NCBI GenBank assembly: GCA_900315125.1
Contig: OMXT01000097.1
Location: forward strand, 1 to 47,504
Direction: 5' to 3'
DNA: 47,504 bases
Source of the DNA: an uncultured Eubacteriales bacterium
GTDB taxonomy: Bacteria > Bacillota > Clostridia > Peptostreptococcales > Anaerovoracaceae
Each line of letters starts with the position of its first letter. Position 1 is the first letter of the stretch. This document shows, piece by piece, positions 8,768 to 16,665 of the stretch. Position numbers and translations under genes: made by a program. The notes beneath the pieces are model-generated. The model was not told the DNA's origin and ran no database searches. It was given only the letters and a program-made list of their open reading frames with translations.

Positions 8768-8807
8768 GGCCGGTCAGGGCTTTGTACCCGGGGAACAAAG
8801 TCCCGGC
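8768..8807 (+). repeat. Dispersed repeat, copy 1 (GCCGGTCAGGGCTTTGT core)
   Basis: The 17-base core (8769-8785) directly follows the rapZ stop. It can fold with ACAAAG-T-CCCGGC just downstream (8795-8807) into an imperfect hairpin. The same core recurs at about 13390, 26862, 30770 and 45926. Confidence 0.7.
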
Positions 8808-8835
8808 TTGCTGGAATTCCTATATTGAGTCTTAT

Positions 8836-8875
8836 TCGGTTCACGCCTTGCGGGGCATGAACCGATTTTGTTTTC
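8836..8875 (+). terminator. Terminator after rapZ
   Basis: TCGGTTCACGCC (8836-8847) pairs with GGCATGAACCGA (8854-8865), with one wobble, followed by TTTTGTTTT. It separates the rapZ transcript from kce. Confidence 0.85.
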
Positions 8876-8880
8876 CGAAC

Positions 8881-8923
8881 CTTTCGCCGATTTATTGCCG
8901 GGAACTTTCGCCGATGATATAAT
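8881..8923 (+). promoter_or_regulatory. kce promoter with flanking direct repeats
   Basis: TTGCCG (8895-8900) and TATAAT (8918-8923) are 17 bases apart, about 60 bp upstream of kce. The direct repeat CTTTCGCCGAT occurs at 8881-8891 and 8905-8915, on both sides of the -35 box, and could be an operator. Confidence 0.7.
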
Positions 8924-8985
8924 ACTGACATAGCGCGGGGTGGGTACCTGCGTATGCAATCAGATCAACCAAGGAGGAATTACAA

Positions 8986-9819
8986 ATGGAGAAATTAATC
9001 ATCAGTGCCTGCATCTGCGGCGCAGAAGTGACCAAGGAACAGAATCCTAACGTACCATATACTGCAGAAGAGACCATCAGAGAGGCCAAGTCCGCATATG
9101 ATGCGGGAGCAGCCCTGATTCACCTGCACGTAAGAGACGACGACGGAACGCCGACACAGTCCAAGGACAGATTCCAGGAGATCGTTGACGGGATCCGCAA
9201 GGAATGTCCGGATGCAATCATCCAGCCTTCCACAGGCGGAGCAGTTGGCATGACTGACCTGGAGAGACTCCAGTCCACAGAGATCCTGCCGACGCCGGAG
9301 ATGGCTACGCTGGACTGCGGAACATGCAACTTCGGCGGTGATGATGTTTTCACCAATACCAATACAACAATCGAGAACTTCGCTAAGATCCTGAAGGAAA
9401 GAGGGATCAAGCCGGAGCTCGAGGTATTCGATAAGGGAATGATCGACCTGGCTCTGAAAGTTGCAGACCGCAAGGGACTGCTGGTACATCCGCTGCACTG
9501 GGACTTCGTTCTGGGCGTGCAGATGGCTGCTACCGTTCCTGACCTGGTCATCATGGCGAACTCCATTCCGGCTGGCTCCACATGGACAGCAACAGGAATC
9601 GGCAAGACTGCATGGGATATCGCAGCTGCAACCATAGCCATGGGCGGTCATGTAAGAGTCGGATTCGAGGACAACCTGTATCTGGAGAAGGGCGTTCTGG
9701 CTAAGAGCAACGGAGAGATGGTCGAGAAGGCTGTTAAGATCGCCAAACTTCTGGGAAGACCCATCGCTACACCGGCTGAGGCAAGAGAGATCCTGAGCCT
9801 CAAACCGCTGGAGAAATAA
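8986..9819 (+). CDS. kce: 3-keto-5-aminohexanoate cleavage enzyme (BKACE family)
   Basis: A 277-residue TIM-barrel enzyme of the BKACE (DUF849) family. Kce converts 3-keto-5-aminohexanoate plus acetyl-CoA to L-3-aminobutyryl-CoA plus acetoacetate in anaerobic lysine fermentation. Family catalytic positions are present: Glu14, the zinc ligands His46 and His48 in HLHVRD, Ser82 in PSTGGAVG, and Arg224, Glu228 and Asp229 in RVGFED (226, 230 and 231 in the characterised Cloacimonas enzyme). Strong AAGGAGG site, own promoter and own terminator: a single-gene transcript. Codon use (AGA-rich, few CGG) differs from neighbouring rapZ and looks like a highly expressed gene. No other lysine-fermentation enzymes (kamA, kamDE, kdd, kal) are in the window. 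BKACE enzymes vary in substrate, so the lysine role is likely but not proven. Confidence 0.85.
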   Translation: MEKLIISACICGAEVTKEQNPNVPYTAEETIREAKSAYDAGAALIHLHVRDDDGTPTQSKDRFQEIVDGIRKECPDAIIQPSTGGAVGMTDLERLQSTEILPTPEMATLDCGTCNFGGDDVFTNTNTTIENFAKILKERGIKPELEVFDKGMIDLALKVADRKGLLVHPLHWDFVLGVQMAATVPDLVIMANSIPAGSTWTATGIGKTAWDIAAATIAMGGHVRVGFEDNLYLEKGVLAKSNGEMVEKAVKIAKLLGRPIATPAEAREILSLKPLEK

Positions 9820-9868
9820 CTCTTCGGATAAATAAATACAGATCTTAATTAACATGAAGTACAGTGTC

Positions 9869-9906
9869 GGCTGCAGGTCGTTTGAGACCTGCAGCCGGTG
9901 TTTTTC
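9869..9906 (+). terminator. Terminator after kce
   Basis: Perfect 11-bp stem GGCTGCAGGTC (9869-9879) / GACCTGCAGCC (9886-9896), loop GTTTGA, then GGTGTTTTTC. Confidence 0.9.
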
Positions 9907-9945
9907 TGCAGAATATGTGGTAAAATAGAGCCGGAGGTATCAGTT

Positions 9946-10890
9946 ATGTCATTTTCTTCAGAGACCAAGAATGAGCTTGCCAGAGTCTATCCGGAAAAGA
10001 AATGCTGCCAGCTTGCGGAGATCGCCGGGTTCCTCCGGGTTTCCGGGAGCATCCGCCTTGCGGGGGGCGGCCGGTTCAAGATCGTCATCACAACGGAGAA
10101 TCCGGCGGTTGCCCGGCACTATAAGAAACTGATCAAGGAATATTTCCGCGTGGATACCCGGCTGGAGATCGGGGAGTCTGCCTCCGTTAAGAAGGGCGGA
10201 TATACATATATGCTGACCATCGGTCCGGAAATGCACAGCGAACAGATCCTCCGGGAGACAGGCATCCTCATGGTCCGGGAAGGGAATAACTATCTCAGCG
10301 ACGGAATATACAGCAGCATTGTACGGACGAAATGCTGCCGCAAGTCGTATCTCCGGGGCATCTTCCTGGGATCCGGGAGCGTCAGCGACCCGAAGAAGGG
10401 ATACCATCTTGAGTTTGTCTGCGGTTCAGAAGTACTGGCCCGGGATCTCCGGAAGCTGATCAATAATTTTGAAGACCTCTCAGCGAAGACGGTGGAGCGC
10501 AAGGGCAGGTATATCGTTTATATGAAGAACTCCCAGTATATCAGCGATACCCTGGCTATCATGGGCGCCCACAGCGAGGTACTGAAGATGGAAGAAGTGC
10601 GGATAGAGAAGGGCCTGGTCAGCGAGGCGGTCCGTATCACGAACTGCGATACGGCTAATACCGACCGAACACTGGACGCCTCACAGAAGCAGCTTGCCGC
10701 GATTCGAAAGATCCGGGAGAAAGGCGGGATGGAAGGTCTTTCCGTCAAACTACGTGATGTGGCGCTGATCCGAGAGGCCAACCCTGAAGCGAGTTTGACC
10801 CAGATCGGTGAGATGCTGAATCCGCCTCTGAAGAAGTCCGGGGTGAATAACCGGATGAAGCGGATCATGGAATATGCGGATAAGCTGTAA
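9946..10890 (+). CDS. whiA: Sporulation/cell-division regulator WhiA
   Basis: A 314-residue DNA-binding protein conserved in Gram-positives, with a LAGLIDADG homing-endonuclease-like N-terminal half (no nuclease function) and a C-terminal helix-turn-helix. WhiA is needed for sporulation septation in Streptomyces and affects division and chromosome segregation in Bacillus. The start at 9946 (MSFSSETKNELARV) is preceded by GGAGGT at the right distance; a longer frame from 9898 runs into the kce terminator region and is not used. SYLRGIFLGSGSVSDPKKGYHLEFV is the LAGLIDADG core, and LTQIGEMLNPPLKKSGVNNRMKRI is the HTH. The gene follows kce rather than yvcK. Confidence 0.95.
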   Translation: MSFSSETKNELARVYPEKKCCQLAEIAGFLRVSGSIRLAGGGRFKIVITTENPAVARHYKKLIKEYFRVDTRLEIGESASVKKGGYTYMLTIGPEMHSEQILRETGILMVREGNNYLSDGIYSSIVRTKCCRKSYLRGIFLGSGSVSDPKKGYHLEFVCGSEVLARDLRKLINNFEDLSAKTVERKGRYIVYMKNSQYISDTLAIMGAHSEVLKMEEVRIEKGLVSEAVRITNCDTANTDRTLDASQKQLAAIRKIREKGGMEGLSVKLRDVALIREANPEASLTQIGEMLNPPLKKSGVNNRMKRIMEYADKL

Positions 10891-10923
10891 AAGCGTGATA
10901 ATCGCTGGGGAAACCCAGGGCGG

Positions 10924-10967
10924 AAAAAAGAGGCGCCTCAGAAGGTAATTCGATCTTCTGGGGCGCC
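10924..10967 (-). terminator. Shared terminator between whiA and the dipeptidase gene
   Basis: GGCGCCTCAGAAG (10932-10944) pairs with CTTCTGGGGCGCC (10955-10967). On the - strand it is followed by CTTTTTTCC, a good T tract; on the + strand only CCTTGTGTT follows. It lies between convergent genes and probably serves both, mainly the - strand. Confidence 0.8.
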
Positions 10968-11017
10968 CCTTGTGTTATGGATGGCTCATTCGAGACGCAT
11001 CCGCGGCTTTTATTCGA

Positions 11018-12001
11018 TTATTTCCAGACCTGCTGGAATACGCGGAAGAAGTTGCGGTAAGCGATGCCCTCTACTTCTTCATCGCTGAATCCGACCTTCT
11101 TCAGTTCAGCCAGCATGTTGGAGGCTTCCGCTTCGTTTTCCATGCCCTCTACGCTGGGAGAGTCTACGTTATCCGAGAATGTAGCAAGGCTGTCACCCTC
11201 CAGGTAATCGTCGAAGTCGAATCCAAGGCCTACGTGTTCCGCACCGATCAGTTCTGCCACATGAGCTGCGTGGAGCGCCAGATGCGCCGTGTCCTGCTCG
11301 CCGGCAGTAAGGGATGTGAATTCCTTAAAGCTGTTCATGCCTACGAGTCCGCCCGTCTTGCCAATGGCGCGGATCATATCGTCAGAAAGATTTCGCATAG
11401 TTCCGCAGAGGGCGCGGCAGTTGGAATGGGACGCGATGACAGGACCGGAGGCCGCGTCTATAACGCCCCAGAAGCTCTTATCATTCAGATGGGAGACGTC
11501 CACGACCATGCCCAGCTCGTCCATACGCTGAACGGCTTTCTTTCCCGCTTCGGTCAGTCCGCCTTCCGGATCCTGCTTCCATCCGGAAGCCAGGTCGTTC
11601 TTCTCGTTCCATGTCAGCATGCCGTGGCGTGCGCCGGCTTCCTCATAAAAGTAATTCAGAAGGTCCACATCTGTGCCGATCTGAGCCATGCCTTCCATAC
11701 CGGTGACCACGTTGATCTTTCCCGCTTCGTCTCCCTTCTGAAAATCATCGAAGGACGTGACCGGATTGAGAATGTCAGAGGCCTGCTCCAGTTCTGCCTT
11801 AAGGCTCTTTACGACCTGCGCGGAGCGTTTGACCGGATCGGCGTCGAAGGGAGGGTCATTCCAGATGACGAATATACCCCCTCCTACGCCGCCCTGGTGG
11901 AATTTATCCAGATGTCTGCGGCGAAATACATCGTCTTCTCCATACTCACAGCGTCTGCTGGTGATATCCGTCCAGATATCACAATGACCGTCAAAAATCA
12001 T
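11018..12001 (-). CDS. Membrane dipeptidase-family (M19) metallopeptidase
   Basis: A 327-residue zinc peptidase of the renal dipeptidase family, which cleaves dipeptides, including those with D-residues at the C terminus. Motifs are FDGHCDIWTD at the N terminus (first zinc ligands), the bridging glutamate in VTGMEGM, VDVSHLND, and ASHSNCRAL, all as in the family. Start at 12001 (MIFDGHCDIW) follows AAGGGAGAGAAT; an in-frame extension to 12043 has no good site. No signal peptide is visible, so it is probably cytoplasmic, which is usual for bacterial members. Last gene of a same-strand group with gcvPAB and the DUF819 gene, so a role in feeding amino acids, including glycine, to fermentation is plausible. 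Confidence 0.9.
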   Translation of the reverse strand: MIFDGHCDIWTDITSRRCEYGEDDVFRRRHLDKFHQGGVGGGIFVIWNDPPFDADPVKRSAQVVKSLKAELEQASDILNPVTSFDDFQKGDEAGKINVVTGMEGMAQIGTDVDLLNYFYEEAGARHGMLTWNEKNDLASGWKQDPEGGLTEAGKKAVQRMDELGMVVDVSHLNDKSFWGVIDAASGPVIASHSNCRALCGTMRNLSDDMIRAIGKTGGLVGMNSFKEFTSLTAGEQDTAHLALHAAHVAELIGAEHVGLGFDFDDYLEGDSLATFSDNVDSPSVEGMENEAEASNMLAELKKVGFSDEEVEGIAYRNFFRVFQQVWK

Positions 12002-12116
12002 ATATTCTCTCCCTTCCTTAACAATGGCTGTCAGTGCTGCCAACGACAGCGGAAACAGCCGCCTTCAGTGTTCCGGATCCAGCAGTCCCGGTCTGCCGAT
12101 CGACGTACCGGGAACT

Positions 12117-13325
12117 TTAGAGTCCGGTCAGGAATGTACCGATGAAAATACCGTAATAATTACCGATAACATATCCCAATGTACCTACTAGTATAGCAGG
12201 AACGACGAGAACTGTCCATTCTTTGGAGATGGCACAGGCCGCCGCGGTAGTCGGTCCGCCGATATTCGCGTTGGAGGCGATGACGATCTCTTCTATGCTG
12301 AAATGGAGTAACTTGCCGAATACAAGAGAAACGACCATGTTTGTTCCGACGATGATCGCTGCCAGTACCAGCAGCAGAGGCGCCTGCGTTATGATCAGGT
12401 AGATTGACGCAGGAACACCGATAACGGCGAAGAATATGTGAATCAGATAAGTGCCTGTTTCCTGAGCGCCGGCGATGGATCCGACCTTGTCGTGGAAGAA
12501 TGTAGCCAGTGCCATGGTGATCGTCGTGATGATCAGGTATTTGCTGCCCAGAAGACCATTCAGCAGAGTCAGTCCGAAATTGCTGGTGGGAATGACAGAG
12601 GCAAAGAAATTCGCGATGGCGTCGGATACAGCAACGATGGCAAAGGACAGAGCGAAGTTCTCCGCCACATCCAGCAGAGAGACCTTCTTCGGCGTCCAGT
12701 AGTTGGCTGCATTCGTTGCGCCTTCGCCTTTTTCGTGCTTTGCAAGCTCATCCTCTATGGGGTGGGAATAATGCTTCTTAAAGAAGCCGATGGACGGAAT
12801 GGCGATCAGAACGAAGAAATAGATGGCCATCAGCAGGTTGTCTGCTACGACAGCAGAAGATACGGTGTCGCCGCCGGCTTTGAACGCGTCTGCCATGGCA
12901 ACAAGGTTGACACTGCCGCCGGTATAAGTGCCCACGAACATGGGGATGATCTTACCGAGATCCGGAATGGCGTTCTTCAGCAGGGCAAACCCGAGCAGGC
13001 CGCCGAGAATGGTTCCGAAGCCGCTGATCAGATAAATGATCAGAACTCTTCCGCTGGCTTTCCATATTCTCTTAACGTCCGCCTGGAAGAGCAGCATGGG
13101 GATCGCCAGTGGCACGACGTAGTCCCAGACGAAGTCGTAGGCGGACGCGTCGGTAGGGATAATATTCAGATTAGAAAGGATCATGGCGAGGATCAGAGCG
13201 ATAACGCAGCCCGTGACTTTGCCTGCCCAGGCAAAACGCTGCTCCATCCAGATGGCTACAGCCGCGATAACGGCCAGGATGCCGAACAATGCCCATGAAT
13301 TGTCGGCGCTGATTAAACTGTGCAT
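12117..13325 (-). CDS. DUF819 family integral membrane protein (YjcL-like)
   Basis: A 402-residue, very hydrophobic protein with roughly ten to twelve predicted helices, recognised as DUF819 (PF05684) from its overall text: the N-terminal ADNSWALFGILAVIAAVAIWMEQ and the segments FVGTYTGGSVNLVAMADAF and ASNANIGGPTTAAACAISKEW, two similar Gly/Asn-rich hairpins suggesting an inverted-repeat transporter fold. Function is not established; the family is thought to be transporters. Start at 13325 follows AGGAGGAATATTAGT. It lies between gcvPB and a dipeptidase gene, so import of an amino acid or small peptide is a reasonable guess. Confidence 0.85.
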   Translation of the reverse strand: MHSLISADNSWALFGILAVIAAVAIWMEQRFAWAGKVTGCVIALILAMILSNLNIIPTDASAYDFVWDYVVPLAIPMLLFQADVKRIWKASGRVLIIYLISGFGTILGGLLGFALLKNAIPDLGKIIPMFVGTYTGGSVNLVAMADAFKAGGDTVSSAVVADNLLMAIYFFVLIAIPSIGFFKKHYSHPIEDELAKHEKGEGATNAANYWTPKKVSLLDVAENFALSFAIVAVSDAIANFFASVIPTSNFGLTLLNGLLGSKYLIITTITMALATFFHDKVGSIAGAQETGTYLIHIFFAVIGVPASIYLIITQAPLLLVLAAIIVGTNMVVSLVFGKLLHFSIEEIVIASNANIGGPTTAAACAISKEWTVLVVPAILVGTLGYVIGNYYGIFIGTFLTGL

Positions 13326-13388
13326 ACTAATATTCCTCCTGAGAAATAACTTAACCTTAAACGATAACGATAACGGTCTGCGGCCCGG

Positions 13389-13433
13389 GGAACAAAGCCC
13401 TGACCGGCCGCATCGGCGGGCCTTCGGCCCGCC
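13389..13433 (-). repeat. Dispersed repeat, copy 2, next to a GC-rich hairpin
   Basis: On the - strand GGCCGGTCAGGGCTTTGTTCC (13409-13389) matches copy 1 and copy 3. It is enclosed by TGCGGCC/GGCCGCA arms. Upstream on the same strand is a perfect 8-bp hairpin GGCGGGCC-GAA-GGCCCGCC (13433-13415) with no T tract, so it is probably an mRNA-stabilising or processing element between gcvPB and the DUF819 gene, not a terminator. Confidence 0.65.
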
Positions 13434-13448
13434 GCGGCATAAGCAGTA

Positions 13449-15014
13449 TTATTTACTTTCTACATACTTCTTATATGCCCGCCATGTGGCAGCAAACTTA
13501 TTCCAGTCATCCAGACCGTCACCATCAATCTGGACGCTGAGTGCGGCATTATGGGGAGCCGTCTTCACGATCTCCGGATTATCGTAGGCTTCCTTCGCAA
13601 TAGAACGGAAAGCTTCTACAAACTCGTCGATATCATCCTTAGAATAGGTCTCCACCGGTTCCGGCGTGAAGGGCTCGGGGATCAGCCGGGGCATGTGGCT
13701 TGCGAAGTAATCCTGGAATCCATAGTCCACGATCCGCCTGCAGATGTCGTCCGTGGTCACACCCGTATCTTCCGTAAGCTTCTCCCAGCTGAGACGGGCC
13801 TGCTCCATGCGGAACTGTCCCTCCGCCAGAGGCATGGAAAGTCCCGGGATGGTCAGGAGCTTCTTCAGCATGTAATTGTTATTCAGGATCGAAAGCTCTG
13901 CCACGGAGCGGATGCCGTCGGGCCCCAGGGTCCGGACATAGGCATAGGCCCGGATCAGCACAGAAGGTACGCCGTAGTATCTGTGGACTTTCCCCACACT
14001 TTCCGGTCTGCTGTAATCCAGGTAATAGCGGTCCGCTTCCTTATCATATTCCACGACGGGAACCGGGAGGAAGGGCGCCAGTTTCTCACAGACGCACTGG
14101 GCGCCGGCGGCTGGTCCCTGACAGCCATGGGGTGAGGAGAAGGACTTGTGCAGATTGTAATGGCACATGTCGAATCCCGCGTCTCTGGCCCTTGTCAGAC
14201 CGAACAGTCCGTTCTGATTGGCCTGGTCGTAGCAGCACAGGCCCCCTGCCTCGTGGACCACATTCACAAACTCTCGGATCTTCCGATTGTAGATGCCGGT
14301 ATCCTCCGGGTTTGTGATCATCAGTGCGGCGGTATGCTCGGATACTGCCGCCTTCAGAGCGTCCAGATCCGGCAGGCCGTCTTCTCCGGGATAGAGTGTT
14401 ATGACTTTGTAGCCCAGGGTGGCAGCAGCGCCGGGGTTCGCCGGGTGGGAAAGGATCGTCGTGATGATCTCATTGCGCTGTTCGCCCTCGCCCCTTGACT
14501 CGTGATAGGCGCGGATGGTCTCAACATTGGCGAATATAGCCTGGGAACCGCCGCCGGACTGGAGGCTGACCTTGTCCATGCCCGAGATGGCCTTGACATA
14601 TTCCTGATCCCGGTACATGATCTCGAGGAGTCCCTGTACCGTGCTCTCATCCTGGTCCGGATGGACTTCCGTAAACTTTTCTGAGCGGACGAACTGCTCG
14701 TGGATCTTGGGGCTGTACTTCATGGTACAGGTGCCCAGGCCGATGTCGATGTTTATATCCGTCCCGATGGTTTCCTGGGAGAGACGCATGTAATGGCGCA
14801 GCACCTGCATCTGGGAAAGCTCCGGGAGCTTCGGCGCCTGGCGGCGCTTCATCCCGGCGGGGATGAGGTCGTCGACGCTGCCGGTGGATTCTTTTATTGT
14901 GTCGGAGACGGCGGGAAGCAGAACGCCTCGCTGTCCCGGTGCGCCCAGTTCCATGATGATGGGTTCATCCCAGCGTGCTTCGTGGAAATCGCGGTTTTTC
15001 TTAATATATCCCAT
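13449..15014 (-). CDS. gcvPB: Glycine dehydrogenase (decarboxylating) subunit 2
   Basis: The PLP-bearing half of the two-subunit P-protein of the glycine cleavage system. It decarboxylates glycine and passes the aminomethyl group to lipoyl-GcvH. The 521-residue protein contains the PLP lysine motif (HYNLHKSFSSPHGCQGPAAG) and the conserved N-terminal block FHEARWDEPIIMELG. It is somewhat longer than typical subunits. Start ATG overlaps the gcvPA stop (TAATG), indicating coupled translation. gcvH, gcvT and lpd are not in the window, so the complex depends on genes elsewhere. Confidence 0.92.
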   Translation of the reverse strand: MGYIKKNRDFHEARWDEPIIMELGAPGQRGVLLPAVSDTIKESTGSVDDLIPAGMKRRQAPKLPELSQMQVLRHYMRLSQETIGTDINIDIGLGTCTMKYSPKIHEQFVRSEKFTEVHPDQDESTVQGLLEIMYRDQEYVKAISGMDKVSLQSGGGSQAIFANVETIRAYHESRGEGEQRNEIITTILSHPANPGAAATLGYKVITLYPGEDGLPDLDALKAAVSEHTAALMITNPEDTGIYNRKIREFVNVVHEAGGLCCYDQANQNGLFGLTRARDAGFDMCHYNLHKSFSSPHGCQGPAAGAQCVCEKLAPFLPVPVVEYDKEADRYYLDYSRPESVGKVHRYYGVPSVLIRAYAYVRTLGPDGIRSVAELSILNNNYMLKKLLTIPGLSMPLAEGQFRMEQARLSWEKLTEDTGVTTDDICRRIVDYGFQDYFASHMPRLIPEPFTPEPVETYSKDDIDEFVEAFRSIAKEAYDNPEIVKTAPHNAALSVQIDGDGLDDWNKFAATWRAYKKYVESK

Positions 15015-16441
15015 TATCGCACCTCCTTCGCTGCAGCCTCTGCAAGAGCGTCTCTGAGGTTTATTATTTCTTCTTCTGTTGTCAGCTCAGAGAAGCAGTA
15101 CAGCGCGCTCTGGCCGTATTCCGGAAATTCGGCGCTGATGTCTTTGCCCCCGAAGATCTTCTTCTGGAGGAGCTCTGCGTTGATTTCTGAAACGGTCTTT
15201 CCGCAGTCATCGAAGTTTATGAGAAATTCCTGGAAGTTCTGTCCGCCCAGCAGGTTAACGCGAATTCCCGGAATCCCGGACAGTTTCTGCTCTGCGTATT
15301 TCGTGATCCGCAGGATGTTCTCTCCAAGCTCGTACATGCCCCGGGGTCCCATGCTTGCGAGATAAACGCCGGCAGTGATGCCCCAGAGTCCGGTCTCTGT
15401 GCCGAAGTACTCTCTGGCCTTCTCACGGCTCCCGTGGGAGCACCGGTAGTTCTGGGCACGTCCCCAGCCGTAGGTGCCGTCCTTTTCTGTGCGGCAGATC
15501 CCGTACATATATGTGGGGAACTGCTTCAGCATCTCTATATCCTGCTGACAGGCCATAAAGCCTGCCTGACCGCCGCCGAACTGCATGTGCATGCCCAGAG
15601 GCTGGATGTCGCCGCAGCAGATGTCCGCACCCATATTGGCGGGGCTTTCGATGATACCAAGGGATGCCGCATCAGGCATGGCGACGCACAGCGCGTCGTG
15701 GGCGTGGGCCAGGTCTGCGATTTCCCGGGCCTGGGTCTCGAAAAATCCGAGATATGAGGGGTTTTCATAGAACACCGCAGCGGCATTCTCTGTACAGAGC
15801 TTCTGCTCCAGGTCCGCCAGGTCCATGCGGCCGGATTTAGGATCTGCCTTGACTTTTATCACCTTCGCCACATTGCGGATGTAGCTCTGGGCCATAGAGT
15901 AAATTTCCGGATTCATGGTGGAAGGAACAAGAACGGAATCCTTCGGCGTCCCGGCTGCTTCCTTATACCGAAGGGCTGTGCGCAGAGAGGAGAGGACCGC
16001 CTGGCCGCCGTCATAGCTTGTGTAGCTGACTTCGTCCATGTCAAGCAGCTCCGCCGTCATGCTGGCATACTCGAAAAACGCCTGCATCTTCCCGTGGTCA
16101 GAATAGGTATCGCCGCAGTAGCCCGTGAGGAATTCGCCCCGGGAATTGATCTCATCGCATACCGCCGGGACCTGATGCCGGTAGCAGCCGGCGCCCAGGA
16201 AGCTGGAATACTCCTCTGATGTTTTATTCTGGTTCAGTATCCCCATGACGTGTTTCTTCAGCTCATACTCACTCTGAATGGGCTCCGGCAGATGGAGACG
16301 CTCTTTGTAAAGCAGATCCTCCGGGATCTGGCTCCTGTAAATCTCCTCAATGCTGGACACACCGATCTCTTTCAGCATCTCTTCCTTGATCTCCGGTGCG
16401 CTGTTTGGCATGTAAGGATGTACAAAAGGCTTCTTTTCCAA
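15014..16441 (-). CDS. gcvPA: Glycine dehydrogenase (decarboxylating) subunit 1
   Basis: The other half of the clostridial-type P-protein, about 475 residues. Recognised by PYMPNSAPEIKEEMLKEIGV, FLGAGCYRHQVPAVCDEI, the FLTGYCGDTYSDHGKMQAFFEYASM block (EISQGTLQ-like in other lineages) and MDEVSYTSYDGGQA. Start: the longest frame (TTG 16486) has no site, whereas TTG at 16441 is preceded by AAAGGAG with nine bases between and begins MEKKPFVHPY; ATT at 16444 is another possibility. First gene of a - strand group gcvPA-gcvPB-DUF819-dipeptidase. No glycine-riboswitch-like structure is apparent in the roughly 70-nt leader. Confidence 0.92.
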   Translation of the reverse strand: MEKKPFVHPYMPNSAPEIKEEMLKEIGVSSIEEIYRSQIPEDLLYKERLHLPEPIQSEYELKKHVMGILNQNKTSEEYSSFLGAGCYRHQVPAVCDEINSRGEFLTGYCGDTYSDHGKMQAFFEYASMTAELLDMDEVSYTSYDGGQAVLSSLRTALRYKEAAGTPKDSVLVPSTMNPEIYSMAQSYIRNVAKVIKVKADPKSGRMDLADLEQKLCTENAAAVFYENPSYLGFFETQAREIADLAHAHDALCVAMPDAASLGIIESPANMGADICCGDIQPLGMHMQFGGGQAGFMACQQDIEMLKQFPTYMYGICRTEKDGTYGWGRAQNYRCSHGSREKAREYFGTETGLWGITAGVYLASMGPRGMYELGENILRITKYAEQKLSGIPGIRVNLLGGQNFQEFLINFDDCGKTVSEINAELLQKKIFGGKDISAEFPEYGQSALYCFSELTTEEEIINLRDALAEAAAKEVR

Positions 16442-16518
16442 AATGTGATTCTCCTTTCGCAATTCTCTTTTTGTTTCTCTCAACAAACAAAGCCATGCTG
16501 GCTTGTTTTCTAATAACC

Positions 16519-16548
16519 ATTATAAGCACTCCTTATGAATGAGTTCAA
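16519..16548 (-). promoter_or_regulatory. Promoter of gcvPAB
   Basis: On the - strand TTGAAC (16548-16543) and TATAAT (16524-16519) are 18 bases apart. The leader to the chosen start is about 70 nt and includes a small stem AAGCCA-GCA-TGGCTT. Confidence 0.6.
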
Positions 16549-16592
16549 GGGAGAACCGGGCAGGAATAAATATTCGCAATGTTGAAAAAGTT

Positions 16593-16636
16593 AAAAATAA
16601 AAACAGACAGTCCAATAAATCAGGAATGGACTGTCT
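16593..16636 (-). terminator. Terminator of the TetR gene
   Basis: Perfect 10-bp stem AGACAGTCCA (16605-16614) / TGGACTGTCT (16627-16636); read on the - strand it is followed by GTTTTTATTTTTAA. Confidence 0.9.
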
Positions 16637-16665
16637 GCAGCAGACAATGATAAAGCGCCCGGTGA

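Noticed and set aside
8995..9855. 286-residue antisense frame opposite kce
   Set aside because: kce has all catalytic residues, a promoter and a terminator on the + strand; the antisense frame has no recognisable features.
9898..9945. Longer start for whiA
   Set aside because: The extension begins within the kce terminator and lacks a ribosome-binding site; ATG 9946 follows GGAGGT.
10970..12145. 391-residue + strand frame opposite the dipeptidase gene
   Set aside because: The - strand encodes an intact M19 peptidase with metal ligands; the + frame begins inside the shared terminator region.
16486..16486. Upstream TTG start for gcvPA
   Set aside because: No ribosome-binding site precedes it, while TTG 16441 has AAAGGAG at a suitable distance.
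16442..16512. Glycine riboswitch upstream of gcvPA
   Set aside because: The leader after the predicted start site is only about 70 nt and shows one short stem, too little for a glycine riboswitch.
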